DNA of 64,000 bases from Pseudomonas sp. NC02 (GCF_002874965.1 NZ_CP025624.1:5518001-5582000); one strand, 5' to 3'. Positions 27,064 to 36,052 are shown, numbered from the stretch's first letter. Translations and numbers: made by a program. The notes: generated from the letters alone by a model not told the origin.

Positions 27064-28091
27064 GTGATACCTCCAAACACCAGTAACTGGTTTGTCGCCG
27101 CCGTAACGTCCGCCAGCGGGCTTGTCAGTTTGTGATCGGTCTCACCGGTGGCGGTGCTGATGGCTTCGGCGATGTGGGTCAGCAACAAGCTGTCGCCCAG
27201 CCCCGCCTCGCGATTGTGCAAATCTCGCAGTTGGGCCTCGACGGCCGCGCGCACGGCGCTGGTGTCGGGGGTCAAGCGCAGTTGATAAACCACTGGCTTC
27301 ATCACCGGCGCCAACACATACACATCAGCGGTCACTGGCCGCAGCGGTTCGATATGGGCTTGAACCTGCGCCAGCTGCGCTGCATTGGGGATCGGCTGCG
27401 GGTCGTCGTCACGCATCACGAACACCCCCACCGTCCCCGGCCCCAGGTAATTGCCGCGACACCATGCGCGGGTAATGCCGGGCACTTCGAGGGACCAGGT
27501 CTCGTAATCCTGTGCCGAACCGCCCTGGGGAATAACGCGATAGGAACGAATCACCCGCGCCCGCAGCGACTCCAGGGTTTCTCGTGCCACACCGCCGGTC
27601 AACCCCGGCGCCAGCACGGTAAACGTCGAACCAATACCTTGCAGCGGCTGGACCGCGATCAGGCTCAGCCCGGCATCAGCGTTGCCCAGCGTGCCGGCAT
27701 CAATCGCCTGCACCGTGGCGGTGTTGAGGCCTGCATGGGTGGTACCGGCAGCGGTGACTTTGAAGCTGCGACCATCACTGGCTTGCAGCACCGTGTCCAC
27801 ATCCAGCACCGCGCCCGCCGCTGCGGTAAAACTCACGCTGCCACTGGCGGCCACCGCCGCCTTGCGAGCCTGGTTCAAACGCAGCGCGGCGATGCGCTCC
27901 AGGGTGGATTCATCCGCGGTATCCGGCAGGATCTGCTCAGCGATCCAATCGAGATAACCGTACAGGCCGAACGCAGCGCCACTCAGTGTGCGCGCCAGGA
28001 CCTGGGCATCGGACTGGCGCAGCGAATCGCTGGCCAGGTCGCTTTGGGTGCGTTTGATCAGCACCGGCAGCGAAGGGGTTTCAAACGGCAT
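27051..28091 (-). CDS. Mu gp47-like baseplate J protein
   Basis: This 346-residue baseplate wedge protein belongs to the baseplate J family. Recognisable parts are the start PFETPSLPVLIKRTQSDLAS, the middle ESLRARVIRSYRVIPQGGSA and VPGITRAWC. It overlaps the gp46-like gene upstream by 11 nt and the gp48-like gene downstream by 13 nt, giving the gp46-gp47-gp48 order of Mu. Confidence 0.93.
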   Translation of the reverse strand: MPFETPSLPVLIKRTQSDLASDSLRQSDAQVLARTLSGAAFGLYGYLDWIAEQILPDTADESTLERIAALRLNQARKAAVAASGSVSFTAAAGAVLDVDTVLQASDGRSFKVTAAGTTHAGLNTATVQAIDAGTLGNADAGLSLIAVQPLQGIGSTFTVLAPGLTGGVARETLESLRARVIRSYRVIPQGGSAQDYETWSLEVPGITRAWCRGNYLGPGTVGVFVMRDDDPQPIPNAAQLAQVQAHIEPLRPVTADVYVLAPVMKPVVYQLRLTPDTSAVRAAVEAQLRDLHNREAGLGDSLLLTHIAEAISTATGETDHKLTSPLADVTAATNQLLVFGGITWLG

Positions 28092-28479
28092 AGATCACCT
28101 GCCAACTGTTATCAGGGTTGATGTCCAGGCGCTCGCCATCGGCCAGGGTCAGCTGCGTGCGCAGGTTGAGCCGCTGGGCGTCGAGGCGCTCACTGAGGAC
28201 TTCGATGGCGCTGCAATGCCCGTCGTCGATCAGCCATTGCAAGGCTTCGCGGGCATAGAATTCGGCGTCCAGTTGCGTCTGGCGGGTCAGCTTGACCCGG
28301 CGCAGCAACCACAACCTTGAGCCGATACGGTCGTCGGCCACGCTGGGAAAACTGTCGCCCCACCAGCCGAAGCGCTCGTCATCGTCAACAGGGTCATCCG
28401 GCGCGGCACGGCGCCAGGTGAACAGGCTGATCAGCACCGAGCGGGTCAGGGCCTTTTTCAGGTTGTCGGAGACAAACAT
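28081..28479 (-). CDS. Mu gp46-like baseplate wedge protein
   Basis: The 132-residue protein matches the GP46 family: RFGWWGDSFP, then LDAEFYAREALQWLIDDG. This is a gp25-like component of the wedge. The ATG at 28479 overlaps the stop of the spike gene (TGATG); a GTG one codon earlier is also in frame. Confidence 0.9.
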   Translation of the reverse strand: MFVSDNLKKALTRSVLISLFTWRRAAPDDPVDDDERFGWWGDSFPSVADDRIGSRLWLLRRVKLTRQTQLDAEFYAREALQWLIDDGHCSAIEVLSERLDAQRLNLRTQLTLADGERLDINPDNSWQVIYAV

Positions 28480-28988
28480 CACTGGCCTCCCGCCGGCGCA
28501 CCGGTCTGACCGCTGCCGGGCTGGACGCCCACATGCACGTGCCGGATCTGGCTGATGCCGCCGGCAATCTGGTCGCCCTGGGAGATGATCTTGCCGCTCT
28601 GCGTCAGGGTCGGCGTATCAATGTTCACCGCCTGGCTGGCGCGGATATTCAAGGTGCCGGTTTCAATGTCGATTACCCGCCCGCGCTTGAAATGAACTTT
28701 GTCGCCTTCGTCGGTATAGATCGCCACTTCACCCGGCGCCAGGGACTGCAAGCGATAGCGACGGTCGGCCACCACCAGCACGATGGCATGGGAGCGGTCA
28801 CCGCCCAGGAAGGTGGCGATGCCTTCAGCACCCGCCAGAGGGTTGCTGGTAAAACCGTAGGGTTCGAAGTGCTCCATGTCGTCGTTCACTTCGCCTGCCG
28901 TCAGGCGCATTTGCAGCGATTGCAGCTTGGTGGCCGAGTGGGCGAGCACGACAGTGCCGCGCGCCAGCAGGCGAGTCAGTAAGCTCAT
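28479..28988 (-). CDS. Mu gp45-like baseplate spike protein
   Basis: The 169-residue product is the central spike that pierces the target envelope. It has an N-terminal OB-like region (about 30-90) and a C-terminal beta-helix (GTLNIRASQAVNIDTPTLTQ). Near its end HVHVG gives the HxH motif that binds iron at the spike tip of Mu and P2. The ATG at 28988 has AAGGAA upstream; in-frame starts from 29033 overlap the hub gene. Confidence 0.9.
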   Translation of the reverse strand: MSLLTRLLARGTVVLAHSATKLQSLQMRLTAGEVNDDMEHFEPYGFTSNPLAGAEGIATFLGGDRSHAIVLVVADRRYRLQSLAPGEVAIYTDEGDKVHFKRGRVIDIETGTLNIRASQAVNIDTPTLTQSGKIISQGDQIAGGISQIRHVHVGVQPGSGQTGAPAGGQ

Positions 28989-29004
28989 GGAAATTCCTTG
29001 GTGG

Positions 29005-30042
29005 TTAAGCGGATGGCAACGGATTGGCATCAAAGGTGGACGGCGGCGCCACCTGTAGGGTGGTGATCGAACCTTGGTCGGAGAGCGACCAGGTGACCTT
29101 GGAGATCAGCATGTCCTGGTCAAAGCCCAGCACCGGATCGATCACCCGCACCAACAGGTTGTGGCGCCACAAATCGCCGTTGGACTGCCGCCAGCCTTGC
29201 ACGGTGTAGGTGGTGGTCAGGGCTTTTCCGGTACGGGTGGCGCGTTCCCAGTCGGCGCGTTGCTGGGCCAGCTCGGGGGTCAACTGCGTCGGTTCGCTGA
29301 TCACCGTGACGCGTTTTCGCGTGGCTTTTTCATCCCGGGAAATCCCTGAAACCTCACTGACCGCCGCTGCGTTTTTTTGATCATCGCCCTTGTGCTGGCC
29401 GATGACGCGGTACTCGGAAAATACCGAGTCGAAGTCCATCGGTGCGTTAGCCGAAAGGATGTTCTGGCCCAGCTCCAGGCTGTCATTCGCACGCCCTGCA
29501 CTACCGGGCGATGCCAATACCAGGCGCCCATCCGCATCGTCGGTGGAGAACACCCGATACAACGTCAGCAAGCGGTCGATGGATTGAAATACCGTCTCCC
29601 CGGGCACGATGCTGTGGGTATGCAGGCGCGCGGTTTCGGCAATCTCGCTGTGCACCTCCACGCCATAGGTGGCCGTCAGCGCCCGGACGATGCTCAGCAC
29701 ACTTTGCCCGCGCCACTGGCCGGGCTGGTTTATCGCTGCGCAGTCCACAAGGTCCTGGGTCACTGAACCGCCCTGAATACTCAGGCTGATCTGTCGGCCG
29801 TCGTAACTGATGGGCGCCTTGAACACAAAGCCGGTGAGCACCAGGTCGCAACCGATGCGTACCTGGCAACGGGCACCGGGCTTGATCGGCGCCGCCAGGG
29901 TTTGCCCGGGCCATTGCCAGGTGATGTTGAGGGTGAAGGTGCGAAATTGACGCTCCAGGTCGGCGCTGATTTCCACGCTTTTCCAGCCGCCATAATCCAG
30001 GCCGTCCACGGTCAGGGTGACGGCATTGTCCAACTCGTTCAT
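29005..30042 (-). CDS. Mu gp44-like baseplate hub protein
   Basis: This 345-residue hub protein (Mu gpP, T4 gp27-like) begins NAVTLTVDGLDYGGWKSVEI and contains SIVRALTATYGVEV and RVIGQHKGDD. It should form the trimeric hub that holds the spike below the tube. It starts 3 nt after the stop of the gp43-like gene. Confidence 0.92.
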   Translation of the reverse strand: MNELDNAVTLTVDGLDYGGWKSVEISADLERQFRTFTLNITWQWPGQTLAAPIKPGARCQVRIGCDLVLTGFVFKAPISYDGRQISLSIQGGSVTQDLVDCAAINQPGQWRGQSVLSIVRALTATYGVEVHSEIAETARLHTHSIVPGETVFQSIDRLLTLYRVFSTDDADGRLVLASPGSAGRANDSLELGQNILSANAPMDFDSVFSEYRVIGQHKGDDQKNAAAVSEVSGISRDEKATRKRVTVISEPTQLTPELAQQRADWERATRTGKALTTTYTVQGWRQSNGDLWRHNLLVRVIDPVLGFDQDMLISKVTWSLSDQGSITTLQVAPPSTFDANPLPSA

Positions 30043-30045
30043 GGG

Positions 30046-31284
30046 TTACTCCCTGACCACTTGCAGGTCCGCCGGTGGCAGGAAGCCCGGATGGGCCACC
30101 CGATTGCGCTGCACCACCTCGCCCACTCGCGTCGCGTCACCGAACCGCTGATAGGCCAACAGCAAGGCGGGCATGCTGCGCATCGGCGTCAGATTGACCA
30201 GCCGGACACCGGACGAAGCCACCGCCGTCAGATGCGCGAACATCTGTTGGCGCAGGTCGTTCAGCGCAACATAGTGCCCGGCGTCGGCCTTCAATGCGGC
30301 TTGCCACATGGCTTCGTTCAGAAGGTCACGCAGCATCAGCACATCGTCGGCCACCGGCACTTCGCGGCGCTGCACCGGCTGTGCCGCCTGTTGCGCCAGG
30401 GATGGCGTGGTACTGAGGGTCACCGCTTTTGTCGCCACCGGTACGTCCGCCAGCCAATGGGCGATCTTCACCCACAACGCATCCTGTACCAGGTTGGCAG
30501 TGGCTTGCACCGTCGCCACGCTGTCCTTGCCGGTGGTCAGCTTCGGCACGTCGATAGTGCGAGCCGCTTCCACCTGCTGCGAGAGGTTGGCCAGCATGCC
30601 GCGATAGCCGTTGCGGGCAAATGCCTTCAACTCTTTCAAATCGCCGAGCAAGCCCTTGAACTCGGCGCTCAATTCCTTGGGCACTTCCTTGATGGCTTTG
30701 ACCAAGGCATTCAGGTCGCCATACAACTGAATCAGTGGGGCAAATTGCTGCTCAATTACCTGGTAAACCTCTGCCAGGCCATTGCGCAACGCCTGGATGC
30801 CCACCCGCGCCTGCTTCACCAGTGCGACGGCCTGCTCAAAGCGCAGCACCGCCGAACCCAGCAAACTGTCGGCCGACACCAGCAACAGCTGGCGGGTATT
30901 GACCGCCGTAGTGGGAAACTTCAAAGGTTCGTCGGGATAGAACTTCAGGGCAAAGGTCACCAGCCCGCCGTCCTGGCGGGTTTGGGTCATCTCGCATTCG
31001 CCGACCTTGACCTGCAACCGTCCAAGCCATGGGTGCACCAGCTCGCCGGCGCCCTCCTCCAGGGCCTTGAGCAACTTGTCGCGTTGCTCCAGGCAATCCT
31101 CGCCCACTACAAATGCCGTCAGCTCATGCACCCTGGACTGTTGGCCCAGCCCTTCAAAAAAAGGCAGGTCGCGCTGAGGGTATTCGTGCAACTGGCCCTT
31201 CTTGCCGACCGGGACTTTCGCCTGGTCAACCCAAAACCCGACGCCACGAAACGACGCCGGCAACAAACGATCACGCCAGCTCAT
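30046..31284 (-). CDS. Mu gp43-like DNA circularisation/tail protein
   Basis: The 412-residue product begins SWRDRLLPASFRGVGFWVDQ, typical of the DNA-circularisation N-terminal family (Mu gpN, gp43), which in tails is a structural protein near the hub. It lies between tape measure and hub as in Mu. The ATG at 31284 has GGAGG upstream; an earlier in-frame start at 31320 would sit deeper inside the tape-measure gene. It overlaps that gene by 14 nt. Confidence 0.88.
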   Translation of the reverse strand: MSWRDRLLPASFRGVGFWVDQAKVPVGKKGQLHEYPQRDLPFFEGLGQQSRVHELTAFVVGEDCLEQRDKLLKALEEGAGELVHPWLGRLQVKVGECEMTQTRQDGGLVTFALKFYPDEPLKFPTTAVNTRQLLLVSADSLLGSAVLRFEQAVALVKQARVGIQALRNGLAEVYQVIEQQFAPLIQLYGDLNALVKAIKEVPKELSAEFKGLLGDLKELKAFARNGYRGMLANLSQQVEAARTIDVPKLTTGKDSVATVQATANLVQDALWVKIAHWLADVPVATKAVTLSTTPSLAQQAAQPVQRREVPVADDVLMLRDLLNEAMWQAALKADAGHYVALNDLRQQMFAHLTAVASSGVRLVNLTPMRSMPALLLAYQRFGDATRVGEVVQRNRVAHPGFLPPADLQVVRE

Positions 31285-32887
31285 TGGAGCCTCCAAGGGA
31301 CAGGGAACGGTAGCCGACACGTGGGGTGACGCTCAGGCCGGGCTGGTTGGTTCTGGGCTGGTCCACCCGCAGGCCCGCCGGTGCATTGTCGAAGCTCACC
31401 CGCAAATCGCCGTTGAGCTGCGTGCGGTTGTTGGCAGCGGTTTGTTGCAGCAGCGAACTGGAGCTGGACGCCAGCGGTGATACCAAGCCAGGCCCCTTGC
31501 GGAACCAGGATGGGTTACGCGCGCTTTCGGCATTACGTTCCTGTTGCTCGGTGGTCAACTCCAGCACACTGCCGGTCGCCTGGTTGATCACTTCACCCAG
31601 CCCACCGTTGAACAGCTTGCGAATCGGTGCGGTGATCACCGCAAGCTTCTCCGACAGCGCGGTGAACCAACTCAGCACCGGTGCCCACATGGCTTCAAGT
31701 TGCTCCATCGGATGCCAGTCGTCGAACAGGCCACTCAACACTACAAAGGCGTCCTGGGCCTGCAATTTGATATCGCCCCAGATCGAGGCGAATGCACCGC
31801 TGACGCTACCCCAGACGGCAGAAACCTTGTCCAGGGGCGACCAATCGAAGTAACTGCTGACGATGGTAAAAGCCGCCAGCGCGGTGAGTTTGAAGTCACT
31901 CCAGATCGCCGCAAACATCTCACTGATCACGCCCCAGTTGGCAATGATTTGCCCTTGGGGTGACCAACTGAACAGGCTTTTCATGAACTCGACCACCGGC
32001 ACACTCAGTGCCTTGAGCAAGTCCCAGAGGGCCGCAAAAAAGCCGCTCAACGGCGTCCAGTTGTTGACGATCAAACCCATTGGCGACCAGGAAAACAGTG
32101 TGGTGAAAAAGCCGACCAAGGGCTGCGCCATCACTTTCAGCGACGTCCACAACCCGGCAAAAAAGCCTGTGATCGGCCCCCACAAGCGCATCACCTGTTC
32201 CAGCGGACGAAACGCAAAGACGGTCTGGAAAAACTCGCCCAAGGTTCCAATCGCCGCCATCACCCGTTCGCCAAGCCCGACAAAAAATGCCGAAATCGGC
32301 TTCCAGTTGGCAACGATCAAGCCTGCCGCCACGGCAATGCCTACAGCCACCAAAACTATCGGATTGGCGCTGAGCACCAGCTGCATCAAGCCCAGTGCCT
32401 GAGACACGCCGGTGACGGCCGCCTGCATCGCGGTAAACGCTACTGCGCCGGCAGCCAGGCCCTGCACCAGTTGCGGATTTTCGGTGAGCACCTGGGCCAA
32501 CGTCGTCAGCAACGGCTCCAACCCGACCACCACCGCCGTGACGGCCGGCAACAGCGCAGTACCAAACGCCACCGACACCTTGTCCAGCGACGCGTTGAAA
32601 TCCTTCAGCCCTTGCGCCGCCGTTTCGGTAACGCCCTGCCCCACGGCGGCATTGACCTCGCCGACCTCAGCCTTGAACGCCAGCGCCGATTTGATACCGC
32701 TGATAAACGGTGCCGCCAGCCCACCGCCCTTTACCAAACCGGCGATATCCAGCTTGCCGAGACCGGTCTGTTCCAGGTTCTGCCTGAAGCGCCCGACCAT
32801 GGCCTGCAGCGCAGCAAGCTTGGGCGACAGCTGGTCGATGCCGGTCAGGCGCACGGCGGTACTTTCTACTTTCTGAGCTTCTGCCAT
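31271..32887 (-). CDS. Tape measure protein, Mu-like module
   Basis: The 538-residue protein sets the tail length. The N-terminal third is helical with hydrophobic stretches (IVLVAVGIAVAAGLIVANW). Residues 195-401 consist of five tandem repeats with a period of 41 residues (the last 42), each ending with W and containing FF/FA, LF, W and SP at fixed positions (for example FSWSPMGLIVNNW). The ATG at 32887 overlaps the stop of the frameshifted chaperone form (TGATG). It is shorter than the 730-residue tape measure of the P2-like module, which predicts a shorter tail. Confidence 0.9.
   Translation of the reverse strand: MAEAQKVESTAVRLTGIDQLSPKLAALQAMVGRFRQNLEQTGLGKLDIAGLVKGGGLAAPFISGIKSALAFKAEVGEVNAAVGQGVTETAAQGLKDFNASLDKVSVAFGTALLPAVTAVVVGLEPLLTTLAQVLTENPQLVQGLAAGAVAFTAMQAAVTGVSQALGLMQLVLSANPIVLVAVGIAVAAGLIVANWKPISAFFVGLGERVMAAIGTLGEFFQTVFAFRPLEQVMRLWGPITGFFAGLWTSLKVMAQPLVGFFTTLFSWSPMGLIVNNWTPLSGFFAALWDLLKALSVPVVEFMKSLFSWSPQGQIIANWGVISEMFAAIWSDFKLTALAAFTIVSSYFDWSPLDKVSAVWGSVSGAFASIWGDIKLQAQDAFVVLSGLFDDWHPMEQLEAMWAPVLSWFTALSEKLAVITAPIRKLFNGGLGEVINQATGSVLELTTEQQERNAESARNPSWFRKGPGLVSPLASSSSSLLQQTAANNRTQLNGDLRVSFDNAPAGLRVDQPRTNQPGLSVTPRVGYRSLSLGGSNELA
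31685..32305 (-). repeat. Five 41-codon repeats in the tape measure gene
   Basis: Trp codons at residues 195, 236, 277, 318, 359 and 401 mark five units of about 123 bp. The encoded units share the pattern W-x-P-[IL]-S-x-F-F, then L-F-x-W-S-P, although the DNA has diverged. Confidence 0.85.
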
Positions 32888-33314
32888 CACTGCACCTGCT
32901 GCATCGCATTGATCCGTTGCGCATGCTCCAGGGATTCCCGGAGCGTATCCAAAGGCCTGGCCAGCATCTGTTCGGGATCAACCTTCCAGAACCAGGCCAG
33001 GTCATAGGCCACCGCAATCAGCTCGGCGACGGAGCCTGCGCCGCACTCATGAAAAAACCAGCGACGGCCCAGCTCAGCGCGTTGAAGTCCATCAGGTCGA
33101 GCTGGTTGACCGACGACGGCGGGATACCCGCGCACACGGCGATGTACTTGGCGGCGACGTCAAGGTCCAGACTCACGTCTTCGCCCTTGTCGATCTTGTA
33201 CGGCAGCGCCTTGATTGCCCGCACCTCCTGCACCGTCGGGCGGCGCAGGGTGAGTTCGGTCAATGACTCGCCGTGGGCCTCGATGGCCGCTTGCAGCTTC
33301 ACCGTATCGGTCAT
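32887..33314 (-). CDS. Tape-measure chaperone, long form by -1 frameshift (Mu gp41/42-like)
   Basis: Ribosomes that slip back one base at 33051-33057 (T TTT TTC in frame, residues 87-88) read on for 54 more codons to a stop at 32887-32889, giving 142 residues. The extension contains AVAYDLAWFWKVDPEQM and reads like real protein. Its stop overlaps the tape-measure start. Many contractile and siphophage tails make such G and GT or E and E+E' pairs, and position and overlap here are exactly as expected. Confidence 0.8.
33018..33314 (-). CDS. Tail assembly chaperone, short form (Mu gp41-like)
   Basis: The zero-frame product has 98 residues (LQAAIEAHGESLTELTLRRP; RAIKALPYKIDKGEDVSLDL) and fits the Mu gp41/phage tail assembly chaperone family that coats the tape measure before tube assembly. 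It starts with an ATGA overlap with the tube gene. The slippery site lies ten codons before its stop. Confidence 0.88.
   Translation of the reverse strand: MTDTVKLQAAIEAHGESLTELTLRRPTVQEVRAIKALPYKIDKGEDVSLDLDVAAKYIAVCAGIPPSSVNQLDLMDFNALSWAVAGFFMSAAQAPSPS
33051..33057 (-). promoter_or_regulatory. Predicted -1 ribosomal frameshift site (T TTT TTC), Mu-like module
   Basis: In the zero frame the codons are GGT TTT TTC ATG, giving the heptamer T TTT TTC. Slipping back by one joins the short chaperone frame to an open frame of 54 codons that otherwise has no good start. Confidence 0.8.
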
Positions 33315-33658
33315 TGCCAGGTCCCCTTGATGCCTTCGAATTTCAGCTCGATCACGGCATCATCGCCCTTGGCCACCGGCTCTTCCACCAGGTAGGCACC
33401 GGCCAGCACGTAGACCTTGCCGTTGTTGAATTCGCAGGTGACGGTCATGTCGGTGCCGGCGATCAGTTGCTTCAATGGAAAGTCCGGCGTGTGCAGCGCG
33501 GTAACTTTGAAAGACGGGGTGATGTCGGTTTCCTTATAGAAACCCGGCACCACGGTTTCCCGCTTGACGGCCATCAACGGTGCTTCGCAGCCGCCGTTGA
33601 TGGTCAGTTGAGCGCCGTCCACTTTGACGTAGCAGGTGCCCGCAATCAGTTGACCCAT
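33311..33658 (-). CDS. Tail tube protein, Mu-like module
   Basis: The 115-residue product resembles Mu gpM (tail tube family, GQLIAGTCYVKVDGAQLTI; VPGFYKETDITPSFKVTALH). It forms the inner tube that is driven through the target envelope. A hairpin separates it from the sheath gene upstream, and it overlaps the chaperone gene by 4 nt. Confidence 0.92.
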   Translation of the reverse strand: MGQLIAGTCYVKVDGAQLTINGGCEAPLMAVKRETVVPGFYKETDITPSFKVTALHTPDFPLKQLIAGTDMTVTCEFNNGKVYVLAGAYLVEEPVAKGDDAVIELKFEGIKGTWQ

Positions 33659-33670
33659 GATGTTTCTCCC

Positions 33671-33696
33671 AAAAATAAGCCCGCACTCGGCGGGCT
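33671..33696 (-). terminator. Terminator-like hairpin between sheath and tube genes (Mu-like module)
   Basis: On the minus strand a 7-bp stem AGCCCGC/GCGGGCT is followed by TTATTTTT. It stands between two genes that must both be highly expressed, so it is probably leaky, used for RNA processing, or passed by antitermination. Confidence 0.7.
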
Positions 33697-33722
33697 GGAA
33701 TCAGTTGCGAAAAGCGCGGGGC

Positions 33723-35219
33723 CTACACCGCCGCGTCGTACTGCAAACGGAACTGGTTGAGCAGCGCGAACACCCGCAGCCCGTTGACGTAATCCGGCGG
33801 GAACAGCACGTTGACCCGGCTCGGGTCCTGGCTGTCGCGCTCGACGATCAGGTGCTCGGCGAACAGCTCGGCGTTCTCCACATGGCCTTCCAGTTCGAGC
33901 TTGGCGTACTGGGCAATCAGCTCACCGCGGATGGTGCTCGGGGTGACGATCGGCTGGCCGGCGCCAAAGCGCGTGCCGTCAGCAGCGAGTTTGTGGCGCC
34001 CGTACTTGCTGGTGATCACGCTCTGCAGGCGGCGCACGATAAAGGCCGACTGGTGCAGGGTTTCGCTGTCCAGATAGGAATTGTCCGCCTGGCCGAACGC
34101 GTTCTTCTGGTAAGTGGTGATCGCCCGCTGAATGCGCACGTAACCGCCTTCGTAGTAAGCGGTGGCGATGCCGTAGTTGAGCAGCGATTGGCGCTCGGTC
34201 AGAGTGAAGCGCTCGCTCGCGTCGGCCGGATCGAGGCCCGGCAAGCTACCGCTTTGGGTCGGACGACTGGCATCGGCAGAGATGAACACCGCCGTGCGTG
34301 CAGCCAATGCTGCGGCCTGGACCCAGAACGGTTGCGGCACGCCCGGCTCCATGGCCTGGATGGTCACGTGCTGGTCATTTCGCCCTTGCCCGGCCGCCAC
34401 CAGGGTGCCGATAGTGCCGCGCTTGGCGGTGTAGACGTGGCCGAACAGTTGCTTGGCCCACGACCAACGACCGCTGTTGTCATCCATCACCGCTTGCCAG
34501 GCGTTGAGGCTGGTGGTGTCGGCCCAGGGCATGCAGATGAACTCGAACGGCTCGTCGCCCAGCGCAGCCAATGCCGCGAGCTGGTCCGGCACACCGGCGC
34601 CCGCCGCCATTTTGCCGAGCACGGCGGTCAGGCCGTCGGGGGTTTGTTCGCCGTTGCTCTGGCCCAGGCGGTTGAGCTGCAGGCTGATGTCGTTGCCACT
34701 CTCACCGGTCCACTTGGCGGTCAGGGTGACGGTGCCATCGGCGGCTACCGCACTGACCGGCAGGTCGGCACTGGCGTTGATTTTCAGCGCCAGGGCGGTG
34801 GCAGCCACGGCAGCCGTCGCACCATTGATCACGGTCGCTTGAACCCGGGTGCCGCCGACGTACAGGCTGAGAATGCCACCTTGGGTCGCGGCGCCGGTCA
34901 GCTTGAGCTCGGCCTTGGCCGCGCTGCCTTCGGTGCTGTGCAGCGGCAGGCACCAGATCTCGCCCACCGGGTCACTCTTGCGGAACGTCTCGTACATCGA
35001 CGCCAGCATCGAACCCTGGCCACCGATACGCTTGGCCATGGCCGCGCTCGATACCAGCACCAGGCTGCCGATTTCCGGGCTGGTGACGTTGTCGTTGACC
35101 TGGGCCACGATCAGCCGGCGCAGGGCCGACGACGCACTATTGGCCGCCGAATTGTCCATCTCGGCGTAGAACAGCGGCACACGAATGTCCGCCGGAATAT
35201 GACTGAATCCGATCGCCAT
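33723..35219 (-). CDS. Contractile tail sheath protein, Mu-like module
   Basis: The 498-residue product matches Mu gpL in length and pattern: N-terminal SHIPADIRVPLFYAEMDNSA and C-terminal PDYVNGLRVFALLNQFRLQY. It forms the outer sheath whose contraction drives the tube. The ATG at 35219 overlaps the DUF2635 stop by one base (TAATG); an in-frame start at 35294 would duplicate that coding region and was rejected. Confidence 0.94.
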   Translation of the reverse strand: MAIGFSHIPADIRVPLFYAEMDNSAANSASSALRRLIVAQVNDNVTSPEIGSLVLVSSAAMAKRIGGQGSMLASMYETFRKSDPVGEIWCLPLHSTEGSAAKAELKLTGAATQGGILSLYVGGTRVQATVINGATAAVAATALALKINASADLPVSAVAADGTVTLTAKWTGESGNDISLQLNRLGQSNGEQTPDGLTAVLGKMAAGAGVPDQLAALAALGDEPFEFICMPWADTTSLNAWQAVMDDNSGRWSWAKQLFGHVYTAKRGTIGTLVAAGQGRNDQHVTIQAMEPGVPQPFWVQAAALAARTAVFISADASRPTQSGSLPGLDPADASERFTLTERQSLLNYGIATAYYEGGYVRIQRAITTYQKNAFGQADNSYLDSETLHQSAFIVRRLQSVITSKYGRHKLAADGTRFGAGQPIVTPSTIRGELIAQYAKLELEGHVENAELFAEHLIVERDSQDPSRVNVLFPPDYVNGLRVFALLNQFRLQYDAAV

Positions 35220-35401
35220 TACTTGGCTCCCTGTGTTTTTGCCGCCTTGACGGCTTTGGTTGTGATGTCGCCATCGGCCAGACGTCGACGCCACCAGGCG
35301 TTGTCCGGGACTTCGCGGCCTTCGGCGGGCAACAGATCGCCCGCCTCCGGGTCAGGTACGGCACGGCCGGAAACCGGCAGTACGGTGATGCGTTTGCTCA
35401 T
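35219..35401 (-). CDS. DUF2635 (Mu gp38-like) small tail protein
   Basis: The 60-residue product has the family core VPDPEAGDLLPAEGREVPDN, then AWWRRRLADGD. It always lies just upstream of the sheath gene in Mu-like tails; its role is unknown. It overlaps gp37-like by 4 nt (ATGA) and the sheath gene by 1 nt. Confidence 0.92.
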   Translation of the reverse strand: MSKRITVLPVSGRAVPDPEAGDLLPAEGREVPDNAWWRRRLADGDITTKAVKAAKTQGAK

Positions 35402-35988
35402 GGTTTTACCTCGGCAGAAAACGTCATTTCCAGGCGCCCGTCGGGGCCTGGGCGTTGCAGGTTGGGGTCGGCTGGGTCGATGGCATCGACCCGCACCGTC
35501 ACCCCGTTGAAGGACGGCAAAGCGTCCAGTTCAAGCTCGAGCCAGGTTTCCGCCGGCTGCGTGCTGAGGTTGCGTCCCAACTGGCTCTCGAGAAAAAACC
35601 GCAGCCGGTACAACCCGCGAACCTTGCTGAGCAACAGCCATTCGCCAGCGTCGTACTGGATGGGCTCGTAGAACCCCTCGGGCCTGTAGCCCACCAGCGC
35701 CCGCCAGACCTCGGCGCGCAAGGCATGCAGCTGGTCCATCGCCTGGGCTTGCTGGCCCTCCGGCAAATCCAGCACCAGCACCACGCCAAAATGTTCGCGC
35801 AGGGGTTGGCGACTGCTGTTTTGCGCAGCGTTAGGGCTGGCCTTGTCATTGATCGGCGTCACGACCGCCTGGGGTGAGTCGAGCACTGGCAGGTTTTGCA
35901 GCGCGTCGAGGTCGAGGCCGGCGCGGATGTGTTGGTTGAACGATGGGCAGTGATCCCGAAGATGACTGACCAGGGAGGTGATCTTCAT
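35398..35988 (-). CDS. Mu gp37-like tail terminator protein
   Basis: The 196-residue product fits the DUF1834/gp37 family that caps the tail. Typical parts are LREHFGVVLVLDLPEGQQAQ and YRPEGFYEPIQYDAGEWLLL. It is the first gene of the Mu-like module and begins only 17 nt after the terminator that closes the P2-like module, leaving no obvious room for a separate promoter. Confidence 0.9.
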   Translation of the reverse strand: MKITSLVSHLRDHCPSFNQHIRAGLDLDALQNLPVLDSPQAVVTPINDKASPNAAQNSSRQPLREHFGVVLVLDLPEGQQAQAMDQLHALRAEVWRALVGYRPEGFYEPIQYDAGEWLLLSKVRGLYRLRFFLESQLGRNLSTQPAETWLELELDALPSFNGVTVRVDAIDPADPNLQRPGPDGRLEMTFSAEVKP

Positions 35989-36004
35989 GGCATCTCACCG
36001 GGCA

Positions 36005-36027
36005 ATAAAAAACCCGCAACGGCGGGT
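36005..36027 (-). terminator. Terminator between the two tail modules
   Basis: On the minus strand the hairpin ACCCGCCGTTGCGGGT is followed by six T residues. It lies after the gpD stop and directly before the gp37-like start. Confidence 0.87.
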
Positions 36028-36052
36028 GGGTGAATGGGGATTATTGGAGGTG

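Noticed and set aside
32887..33135. Independent 82-codon gene downstream of the Mu-like chaperone
   Set aside because: Its first part is only the shadow of the chaperone frame. The meaningful part begins at the slippery site, so it is treated as the frameshift extension.
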